Positions 10,801-19,139 of a stretch of 64,000 nucleotides of DNA are shown here, piece after piece. The first letter of the stretch is position 1. Every line of letters starts with the position of its first letter. Both the position numbers and the translations under genes were made by a program. Source of the DNA: Rhynchopus sp. YZ270_cl-10 (Eukaryota > Euglenozoa > Diplonemea > Diplonemida > Diplonemidae); NCBI GenBank assembly GCA_964035575.1, contig OZ037862.1, positions 186,001 to 250,000 on the forward strand, written 5' to 3'. The notes beneath the pieces were generated by a model, which made no database searches, was not told where the DNA came from, and saw nothing but the letters and a program-made list of their open reading frames with translations.

Positions 10801-13600
10801 GCGGAGTTCCTTAGAGGCTCTGCTGGAGGTGGCTGCTTGGAGGGCACGTGCCTCCTCGTCCTCGGCGTGCGAGTCGTGCAGACGCAGCGACTCCGCAACA
10901 CGCTTGTCCAGCTTTGTGAGGGCCAGTCGCATCTCATGCGTGTCGTCGTCAGTAGCAGCGCCTGCCTGCTGCTCCATGGCAACAAGACGGCGCTTCGCCT
11001 TGTCCACATCTGCTGCAATGTCCTCCACCGCCTCACGCAGCTTCGCCAACTCCCTTTCACTGTGCGTCTTCGCCTTCACCACGTCTGCAGAAGACTGCGC
11101 AGCACCTTCTTCCACCACCGAAGACAGCCGCCCCAGCTTTGCCTCAGCAGAAGCAACACGCGATGGCAGATCTGCACTCTCACCCTGCACCCGCTCACTC
11201 ACCGAAACCACAGTGGACCCTAGGCGCGTCACCTCCCTTGCTATGTCGTCGACCCTCAGCTTTCCCTCTGCATGCTGCGACTCTAGGTCTGCTGTTCTGC
11301 GAGACAGCGCCGTAGTGTCCGCCTGCAGCAACGTAATCTGCTGTGTCGTTTCCGCTGTGTCGATGGCAGTGACGACACGACGGAGTTCTGGCTGCACGGA
11401 CTGCAGCTCTCTCTCTATTCCTTCTACGCGGAGCAGCGCGGACTGGAGTCGAGCATCGGGACGTTGTTCCGTGAAATCGCGCACCGCAGAATCAAGATAC
11501 GGACGACGCTGCGTCTCTAGACGCGTCGCAGAGACCACATGGTTTTGCACTTCACGGAGCGCATCTTCAATGCGCGTAAGACGATCCCTGGCCCGTTCTT
11601 CCCCTGCAGCAGCAGAACGGACTTCTGAGGTCAATGCCAGAACATCATTTTCAACAGAACCAACACGCGAGGCTGTTGTCGCATCACCCCTCTCCGCCTC
11701 TCTTCTGAACTCAACCGTCTGACTTCTTGTCTCAATCTCCGAGACAGCCTTGCTAAGCACCCCCAGCTTGGTGTCCGCCCTTCTCTCTGACTGCGTCAAC
11801 CTCTGCACCTCTGCCACCATCGTTGATAGGTCTGCCTCTGCAGTGGCCAGTCTGGTGTGACTGTTGTCCAGCTGCTCGAGGAGGGTGGGGGCTGGGATGA
11901 TGGGGACGCCTTCGGGGACTCCTAACGCAGAGGTGATGGAGGCGACTGCGGCACGGAGTTCGTCAAAACCTTCGGCAGGGCTGGGGCTGCCAAATTCACC
12001 TCGCTCTAGAGGAGAGCCAAATGCAGAAGGTGGGCGGCTGGAGATCTTCGACTCAGGGCGGAGGAGTTGTTGTGAATAGCGTCGGACACGCTCTGCATCG
12101 CCGTCTTCGGAGAGTTGTGAAGAAGAGGAGGAGGCTGTCATGGATCGCATCCGAGCGTGAGCAGGTTTTGTCTGTTGTTTTACTTCGGTGACGGCGGCAT
12201 TCAGCAGACTGTTTTGTGTGGTCAACTCACCGACCCCTTCCCCCAAGGCAGCAACCTGTTGCTCCAATTGGACCATCCGTTCTCTCATAGTGAGGTGTGC
12301 ACTGCCAGTGGCGTTGAGAGGGGAGAGAGTACTGCTTCCGTCGCTAAGTGTTTCGTCGCCAACCAATCTGTGGTAGCTTTTCACCCGCTTCACCGCAATA
12401 ACGTCGGCAGAGGAACTATCCAGTAGCACATCTGCACAGAAGGAGGACAGCGTTGTGGAGCCAAGCGCAGAGCGGCACTTCAACTCCATTGTGATGGCGG
12501 AGGCGTTGTTGGCACGGTAGGGCTTGACGCTGGCCACCTCGAAGATGGTCATCGGTGGGAGCAGCAGCTCCGCCTCCCTGGGGTACTGTGAGATGGCCTG
12601 CAGGTTGAGACCAAATGAAACGTCTTTGATGATGAAGAGGATTGCTTCACCTTTGTCTTTGTTGGCATTTGACGCATGCCCCTTGATGTACGACTCCGAC
12701 ACGGTTGTGTCAAATGCGCATGAAGAGGGTGACGGCCAGTACAGCTGCGCACCGCTCCCTTCCCCCATCGCGCGATGTGTGTCGAGCACCTGTTGTGGCA
12801 GTCCGGTGATCCCGCGGGCAACAGTTTTGTTGCTGTTGAAGGGCTCGCTTTTCATGACGATGGTGCTGAATTGCTCTTCGGTGACAGCTTCGTCTGCGTC
12901 TCCAGATTCCCATTCATTGGAGTAGATGCCAAGCTTTTCACGGAAGAGCTCATTGTCGCGGAGGAAGTTGCGTACAACCTGCCGCGTCACGCCTCCTTCA
13001 CCGCATTGTGCCTTGAGCTTCCCGTACACCTTGCTTGGATACGCCGCACGACACTCAGACGCCATCGCCAGGAGCAGCCCAAAGAACTTCATCCACTTCC
13101 GCAGAGACACCCACGCCTCCTCCCCAGCAGACCCCTTCGCCTCTATTGCAGTGCGCGACGCCCAGTTCAGCACACTGAACACAGCGCTGTTGCGCTTCCC
13201 GCGGTAGTGCGCTGCGTAGCGGTCCCATTCCCTGAAGGGGGTTGGTGGTGTGTGATGTGGATGTCTTGTGAGGGTAATTCTTGGGCAGAATAGAGTAGAG
13301 GTGTGTGGAGGAGGGTCTGTGGTCACATACTGTTTCGTATCATCGTCATAAACCGGCGCATCCTCGAACCCTACTAAGCAGTCGATATCTGGGCCAGCCT
13401 GAGAAGGTGTTGTGAGGGTGAAAAGGATGCGTCTGGTAAAGCATGGGGGGAAAAGGGGGGAGGGTGGGTGGAAAACAAGTGAAGACGAAGTGGAATCGAA
13501 GTGCACATACCATCGTGTACAGAGCCATGACAAGGAGCTCGACGCTGTTCCGGTCTGGATAGGCAGCGCCCTTGGTCACCTGGAGACGGTGTGCTGCCAT
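7893..13600 (-). CDS. Mono-ADP-ribosyltransferase domain fused to giant coiled coil (5 exons, ~1,728 aa)
   Basis: Exons join in frame as 13600-13511, 13398-13331, 13231-8461, 8411-8328 and 8066-7893. The introns are GTATG...AG and 112, 99, 49 and 261 bp long. The start chosen encodes MAAHRLQVTKG; an upstream 5' exon is possible because a CAG precedes it. Residues ~100-310 match the R-S-ExE ADP-ribosyltransferase fold: R192 in TVARGIT, a CAFDTTVS segment near 226 in place of the usual STS, and E272-A-E274 in REAELLLPPMTIFEV, which has the spacing and LxPP(x)nFxV tail of arginine-specific ecto-ARTs and ART toxins. By family knowledge such enzymes move ADP-ribose from NAD+ to protein side chains. 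Residues ~400-1,650 are coiled coil, with near-identical ~51-residue repeats in the middle. No signal peptide or membrane segment is seen, so a cytosolic or cytoskeletal location is likely. The missing canonical STS leaves activity unproven. Confidence 0.85.
8232..8300 (+). repeat. H2-type hairpin repeat within last intron of the ART gene
   Basis: The sequence CTTGAAATACAAAGCCCTCT followed by CACAGTGTCCCTGTGGTG matches the H2 block order. It lies inside the 261 bp intron (8067-8327), so these repeats enter introns as well as spacers. Confidence 0.6.
10258..10740 (-). repeat. In-frame tandem repeats inside the ART/coiled-coil gene
   Basis: About four copies of a ~153 bp unit encode REMASALKRIVALERGQ, PERDLQSLSRRVGTIEQ and EDIQQPHSE blocks. 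The central copies are almost identical at DNA level and the outer ones are diverged. The unit keeps the heptad phase of the coiled coil, so copy-number change would lengthen or shorten the rod without disturbing it. Confidence 0.8.
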
Positions 13601-13799
13601 GGAGAGTGCCTGAAGGGAGGGGTGGTGGGGGGTGTGAGAAGGGTGAATTATCATAACACAGAATACAGAGCGGAAAGACCAACAAAATGTGTCTCACGCA
13701 CAACACATCTTTTTAGCGTATCGCTACGCTTTTTTTTTTTTAAATTTTTGGTTCTCTATTCGGTTGTATTGTGGTGTGTATTATGTATTATGACAATTA

Positions 13800-15224
13800 T
13801 CACAACACAGCCACCAGGGAAAGAGGATGCTTTTGGTGTACCTCATTTGGATCGACCCCTTCGGGGAAGACTAGGTTCTCTGCCAATTCGTCTAGGACAC
13901 TGCCCTTCTTCTTGCTCCACTCGGACACAACCTTTTCACCGAACAATCGCATATCAAACAAGCTCTTCAGAGTGTTGTAGCTCTCTGACCCCCCCTTCGT
14001 CGGGCACAGCGCAGTCGACTCCTTCAACGCCTTCATCTCCTTCTCCAACTGCACTGTAAACTCCCCAAGCCTTCTATCCAATGTCATGGTCGTTGCGCCT
14101 AGGATCTGATCCGCTTTGCCTTCAATTTCCTCTTCAATTTCGATCTTCAATTTGTCTACCTCCCGCCTCAATGATTTGTTCTGTTCCATCAAGGATTGCA
14201 TACGTTCCTCCACTCTGTCCTCCATTTCTTCAACCTTTAATCGAATTTTCGCGCTTACCTTAGAAGAAACAGAACACCCTGAGCCTACCGAGGTGACAGA
14301 GTGCTTCCTTCCACCTAACCCCAACGGACGGTCAACCGGTTGCGTTGTTAACGGAGGTAAAGGCTGCTCCACTGGACTGTTATAGGTTGTGCTAGGAAAG
14401 GAGACCTGGCGTTTCATCTTGGGCGGGTCTTTTACTTCTTCTTTTGCATCTTCCAAAGCGGAGGAAACGATGGAACGGACCATATCCGCGAGGGGGGTAG
14501 AATGGAGGGATATAGGCGGTGGTGGTGTGGTCGTGGAGGATGAGGATGAAGAGGAGACTGCTTGTAGCAGAGCGGCGTGTGCTTCGGATTGAGCGGAAAT
14601 TTTTGCGTCGAAACGAGCTTCGAGTTGACGAAGGTCTTCTCGGGTAGCGATGTCCTGGTCGGATCTATCAGATATAGGTGCAGTATCATCCAGAAGCAGG
14701 TCCGAAAGAGACCCACGGCTGTCCTTTCGTCGTTTTACCCTGCTTTCCCTCCGACTCTCTTCTGCAGCGTGTTGCAGCGTGCGAAGCTTCGAAGTAGACT
14801 CCAAAATATGTTTTTCAACAATCCTGCTAGTATTCTGCGTGCTTTCCTGTAAACCCTCCAAAGCGGTCTGCGTGCTTTCCTTAAAACTGTCTTGACGTGA
14901 TTTAAAGGCTTTCATAATGTTTCGGACGTCAGACATTATAGTCTCCTGTAGATCGTCCATTTCTGATAGTAACAGAGTTGGTGATCCTGTAGGCGCCTGG
15001 TTAGGTGTAGGTGAGCCGGACAAAGAGGTGGTCAGTTCGCCCACCTTTCGGTCAATGATTTTGTGGTGGTCGCGTTCGGAACGTTCCACCCCTTCTATAC
15101 GCTGAAGCAAACGCTCTTCACGCTCCAGTTGACGCCGGCTTCCATCCTCCAAAGACCGTTGCAGTTCTTCCACCCGAGCAATCAAAACTTTAAGCCCTTC
15201 TCTAGCCCCATCAGAAAACGCCAT
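13800..15224 (-). CDS. Coiled-coil protein (474 aa)
   Basis: The single open frame starts MAFSDGAREGLKVLIARVEE. Heptad-rich segments run over residues ~8-70, 90-230 and 320-430, separated by a Ser/Thr/Pro-rich linker (SSSSSSTTTPPPPIS near 220) and a patch of basic residues (RRESRVKRRKDSRGS). No catalytic domain, signal peptide or membrane segment is seen. It lies head to tail with the ART/coiled-coil gene, about 200 bp upstream of its start. Both may be cytoskeletal, but that is only suggested by composition. The C-terminal residues after PEGVDPNE could be intron read-through, since the codon is followed by GTACACC; I see no clear acceptor, so I keep the simple stop. Confidence 0.8.
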   Translation of the reverse strand: MAFSDGAREGLKVLIARVEELQRSLEDGSRRQLEREERLLQRIEGVERSERDHHKIIDRKVGELTTSLSGSPTPNQAPTGSPTLLLSEMDDLQETIMSDVRNIMKAFKSRQDSFKESTQTALEGLQESTQNTSRIVEKHILESTSKLRTLQHAAEESRRESRVKRRKDSRGSLSDLLLDDTAPISDRSDQDIATREDLRQLEARFDAKISAQSEAHAALLQAVSSSSSSSTTTPPPPISLHSTPLADMVRSIVSSALEDAKEEVKDPPKMKRQVSFPSTTYNSPVEQPLPPLTTQPVDRPLGLGGRKHSVTSVGSGCSVSSKVSAKIRLKVEEMEDRVEERMQSLMEQNKSLRREVDKLKIEIEEEIEGKADQILGATTMTLDRRLGEFTVQLEKEMKALKESTALCPTKGGSESYNTLKSLFDMRLFGEKVVSEWSKKKGSVLDELAENLVFPEGVDPNEVHQKHPLSLVAVL

Positions 15225-15625
15225 TTTTTATATTTTCCCGGTATAAAAGGGAGAATCAAAAAGGAAAAAATGCGCAAAAAAAGAAAGAAAAAATAATCAA
15301 GCGCGCATACTGTGTGTTAGGGAAGAAAGCTTTTTTGAGGTTCCCCTAAAATGTGGTGTTTTGTTTTGTTTTGTTTTGAATGGTTTAAAATTGAAGAGCA
15401 AAAAACAAAACAATTTTTTTTTTTGAGAGGGCATGAAGCTGCCCTCTGTTCAGTCGCTATTTTTTGGCTAGAGTTTTTTTGTGTGTCCCATCCCTATCCC
15501 CCCTCACTCCCCCACCCTACAGCACCACTTTTAAAGTGAAGTCATTGATGCAGGCACTTCCCGCTGACAGTCAGCGCGACATACGATGTCAGCTGGATGA
15601 AAGCACAATCAATACCCCCCCTTTT
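15225..15625. other. Intergenic spacer
   Basis: The spacer is A/T-rich. A GTGAAGTCATTGATGCAGGC block (15536-15590) recurs near 52165, followed in both places by ACGATGYCAG and a GGATGAAAGCACAA tail, so it is a dispersed repeat related to family H3. No gene is seen. Confidence 0.55.
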
Positions 15626-17557
15626 TTAACCTCCCGCGATGGGATTTGCGTGGATGGTTGTCGAGGTGATGAGGATCTCAGTCTGTGGACGTCCTTTTGC
15701 GTCGCAGTGTGCCTTCTCCATTGCGTCGAGCGTCTCCCAGCCATAGATGACATGCCCAAAGACGGTGTTCACGTCGTTGAGGTGCGGCTGTTTCGAAAAG
15801 GTAACAAAGAACTGCGACCCGTTTGTGTCCGGCTGGCCCTTTCTGTTTGCCATGCTGAGCATGCCTCGTGCGTTGTGCCGGAGGTGTGGTTTGATCTCAT
15901 CCTGTTAGCAAGGGGGGTGTTGTTATCAAATCTTTTAGTAAACACATTGTATACCACCTGATTTTTACCCCGCGTATAGCGCCGTAAAGGCGCGTAAAGG
16001 CTGGGAAAAATGGGTGGGGTTTGGCCTATACGGGCCTGTACGGGCCTTTACGCGCCTATACGCGGGGTAAAAATCAGGTGGATATTTAGCAAAATGCTCG
16101 AGACCTTCGAAAAAAAGTCGCGCGTCGGGTTATCTATGTCTATCCCCCCCGGCTTGTTTTCCCTGCACGTTAAGATCTGTACTCAATGTTGAAGCCTTTG
16201 TACGGAAGGTAATGACGCAGATCGTCCTTAACCTATAAGAATACACAAAAAACCTAAAACAAAAATGTCGTCCAAAGAAGAATAGCTAAATGCCAACCTA
16301 ATAAAAGTTGTGCTTGAAGATGAGCTTTTGAGGGGTTTTTTTGGGGGGAAACCTTCGCGTATTATATTGTTTGCACCATACCTTGAAATACCCACCCCAA
16401 CAGCTGACACCGCCCTTTCCAGTCCCGGTGGGGTCGCCACCTTGTATCATAAAGTTTTTGATGCAGCGGTGGAACTTCGTATTGTCGTACGTTCTGTGGA
16501 CAGGGTGTGATAAAGACAAAAGGTGTGTCACGCAAAGGGGAAAACAGTATTGATAAAACGTCGATAGCAATCTCGAGGACAGTGTATGGGTGGGGGGTTG
16601 ATGGGGGGAAGTGGGGGAGAGGGGGGAGAGGGGGGAGACAGCTCCGAACACAACGAAGAACCGTTCGCAGTTGTCATTGGAATTCACCGCTGCGGAACAC
16701 AACGAGTTGACGCCCCCTACATGCTTCATGAGTCGATGAATACTAGCCGGCCCAGTTGCAATCTCAGTAAGTATTTCACATTTCAAGAAATCATCGCAAG
16801 ACCAAGGTAAAGGACGGCACGCACAGATTCCTCATACCGGAGAATGTCTCTAAGAACGATTTGATGAGTACATGGCAACGCGGCGACCTGTGCAGGTGAA
16901 GGAAGACAGACTTTTGGAGACATGCAATAGACCGTGTGACCAAGAACCCAGTCGGCATCAATGCTAACTGTGAAATTTCCAAGGAGGTCGCGACAGTCCT
17001 CCGCCTGAGAAACCCCCTGACGCCTACACCTCGCACTCTATAAGGAGAACAGCCGCAACCAACTGCTGCCAACACCGGCATGCCAGCTTCCACAATCCGT
17101 CATCACTTTGGTTGGAGGAGCCAGAGCAGCGCTGATCGCTATGTGGGTGCCCACTTTTACAGGTAAATCTCAAATGCACCTCGACTATTTCATCAGCAAA
17201 ATAAAATTACATAAAGGAAAAGTAGACTTTTCTTCACCTCGGTGATGGATCTTCGAGAAACTGAATTTTTTGATGCCACTCGCTTTGTGTAGTAGCACTT
17301 TCAGTTTCTCGAATACATCACCGTGAAGAAAAGTCTACTTTCCTAGATAAATAGTTATTTTTGGTTGGTTCTCTCTGGGCTTTGGTGTTATTATTTGCCG
17401 AAAAAAAAAAAGAATTTGAGGAAGAGGGGGAAAGGGAGTAGTGTATAGCATACCCTGCTCCACAAAGGGCAAGAAAGTTCTCGCACGCCTTCGGTGCATC
17501 AGCGCAAAACAACTCCACCTTAAGCGGTCCTAACGACGTTTGTATTGTTACCGACAT
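15626..17557 (-). CDS. PPIL3: Cyclophilin-type peptidyl-prolyl isomerase, PPIL3-like (3 exons, 163 aa)
   Basis: Exons 17557-17454, 16493-16382 and 15901-15626 join in frame (104 + 112 + 276 bp) with GTATG...CAG introns of 960 and 480 bp. The product begins [18 protein letters not shown], continues [10 protein letters not shown], then [21 protein letters not shown] and [17 protein letters not shown], and ends [11 protein letters not shown]. This aligns end to end with human PPIL3 as I remember it, including its MSVT start, its ITIHANPF tail and its 161-residue length. The catalytic Arg of the FHR motif and the FFxT strand are present. The human canonical WGKKFEDE becomes WGGYFKDE across the second splice. 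PPIL3 is a spliceosome-associated prolyl isomerase in the nucleus. Both introns carry long palindromic insertions, unusual for such a small housekeeping gene. Confidence 0.95.
15954..16081. repeat. Inverted-repeat insertion in PPIL3 intron 2
   Basis: Perfect outer arms of about 25 bp (CCACCTGATTTTTACCCC and so on) enclose GC-rich inner repeats of GGCGCGTAAAGGC / GCCCGTAYAGGC type that also pair. The whole makes a foldback of ~128 bp. A 3 bp ATA flanks both ends, too short to be convincing as a target duplication. Confidence 0.8.
17215..17343. repeat. Inverted-repeat insertion in PPIL3 intron 1
   Basis: Arms 17215-17264 and 17300-17343 are nearly complementary. Key blocks are AGTAGACTTTTCTTCACC with its reverse complement and TTCGAGAAACTGAA with TTCAGTTTCTCGAA. 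The loop is ~35 bp. It is a foldback element unrelated in sequence to the one in intron 2. Confidence 0.8.
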
Positions 17558-18283
17558 AGTGACATGCAAATTGGAGTGTGTCCCCCCTCCCTCTGTTGGG
17601 TGCTGTGTGTGGTTTGAACCCAAAAAAAAAAAAAAAAAAAAAACGATGTAACGTTTCCTAATGTACACCCCCTCCTTTTTTGTCGTTTTGTAAATTGGAG
17701 TGCCCCCTCTCTCTGTTGCGGTGCTGTGTGTCTGATCACATATTTAGAGTGGACAACGCCTGAACAGAGTATAACCCTGTGGTCACTTCTACCCAGAGGG
17801 TGCTGTGTGTGGTTTGAACCCAAAAAAAACGATGGAACGTTTCCTAAAATAACCCCCATCCTTTTTTTTTTGTCGTTTGTGTTGTAACAAATGAAAATAA
17901 ACAACTGCAGCTATAAAAAAAGCCCTCTGCAAACAGAAGGGAAGATACAGAGAAGGAAAGTGGGGGTAAAAGGTGGAGGGGAGGGAAAGTAAAGAGATTT
18001 TTTTTTTTTTGCTAATAAACATGGAAATAAAGCTTTGAAAAGGTGTAATGTGGCTTCACATACATCTTCTCCGAAGGCACTAAAAAAAAGTGGATTTATA
18101 AGATGGCCCGAACCCTCTCGTGATTAGTCGACCTAACAAAATTCACCTTGTAAAAAAAAAATGAGGGGAGAGGGAACAAAACTGTACTTTTGAAGTAAAA
18201 GAAAAGAAAGAAAAGTTTATAAGATGAACCCAGGCCTCTCTCTCATGCTTTAGGTTCTCATGTCACCCTTGAAAGTAGCTGGA

Positions 18284-18309
18284 CTCATGTAATAGTGCTA
18301 TTACATGAG
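18284..18309. repeat. Perfect 26 bp palindrome
   Basis: CTCATGTAATAG, TG, then CTATTACATGAG form a perfect 12 bp stem with a 2-base loop, directly after an H1 repeat. It could be a short terminator-like or processing hairpin, or a repeat relic. Confidence 0.75.
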
Positions 18310-18472
18310 CTGAGCTATATAATGTGTTAACGTGAACCCTCTGTGTACTGCAAGAAGGTATAGACCTATTTATTTTCCAGATAGAAATACTCTCAAGAAA
18401 AAGTTCTTTTTTTTGAAAACTTGGTTGTATTAGTGTAGCCACCCTAGAGTGTGCACCACTATACCTTTTTTT

Positions 18473-18548
18473 TTTTTGATAAATTGTTGGAGTAGTGTAG
18501 TTGCCTCGGTTTGTGTTGCCACAGTTTTGTGCAAATCTCCACTGTCAT
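18473..18548 (+). repeat. H5 dispersed repeat, plus orientation
   Basis: This copy is nearly identical to the one at 4353-4432 (TGATAAATTGTTGGAGTAGT, GTTGCCTCGGTTTGTG, TTTTGTGCAAATCTCCACTG) and again follows a poly-T run. Confidence 0.75.
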
Positions 18549-18888
18549 TTTTTATTGTAACACGACCCTCCCCTCCCTGCGCAACCCCTCCCCTCCTACC
18601 CAGCCTAAATTCTTCTAAACTACAACAGATAAATCATAAAAAAAACTATCTAAATACAATCAACCACACAGGACCACCTTCAAAGCGAAAGTGTCAAAAA
18701 AAAGAGAGAAAAAAAAAATCTGAGATAAACGTAAGCCTCTCGATGCTGCTTCACCAGAAAGAAGGCCACCAAAGAGAAAGCTGGTACTATCGCCTCAAAA
18801 CAAAGAAAGAAAAATCTGAATTAACACAACACTTTGAAAGATGAACGGGGGCCTCACGGCTTGCACGCCTATTTCTTGGGGAAAAAAA

Positions 18889-18940
18889 GTGAAGTTGATA
18901 GTGCAAACGCCTCTAGGACGCAGACACTGACACTCCGCGG
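18889..18940 (+). repeat. H3 hairpin repeat
   Basis: GTGAAGTTGATAGTGCAAAC, CGCCTCTAGGACGCAG and CACTGACACTCCGCGG appear in order. AGTGC and a CACT block pair; the A-run preceding it is typical of the family. Confidence 0.65.
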
Positions 18941-19139
18941 AAAAATAAAAGGGGGATGCTAACGTTCTTTACAACGGAACACCCCAAATATATTTTCTTT
19001 TCTAATCGCATTTTTTTCAAGCGGGGCACCTGGGGAAAATCATAAACACCACCACCACCCCCCCCCTCTCTACGCAAAGGACATAGAAATACGATAAAAA
19101 AACCCCCTTTTCACATTCTACCCGAAAGACGTTCACTTC

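Larger units (their letters stand above)
17558..19139. other. Intergenic spacer, repeat-rich
   Basis: No gene is supported. It contains a local direct repeat (GTGCTGTGTGTGGTTTGAAC at ~17599 and ~17800, each followed by A-runs and ACGTTTCCTAA), two H1 hairpins (18090-18132, 18213-18270), a perfect 26 bp palindrome (18284-18309), an H5 copy (18473-18548) and an H3 copy (18889-18940). The block GAGTGGACAACGCCTGAAC near 17747 recurs near 30918. Confidence 0.6.

Noticed and set aside
10571-11722. 383-codon Ser/Arg-rich plus-strand frame
   Set aside because: Antisense shadow of the ART/coiled-coil gene.
16494-17453. Additional coding exons within PPIL3 intron 1 (coding-like stretch around 16660-17100)
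   Set aside because: PPIL3 joins perfectly in frame without them, and no frame there shows a recognisable domain.
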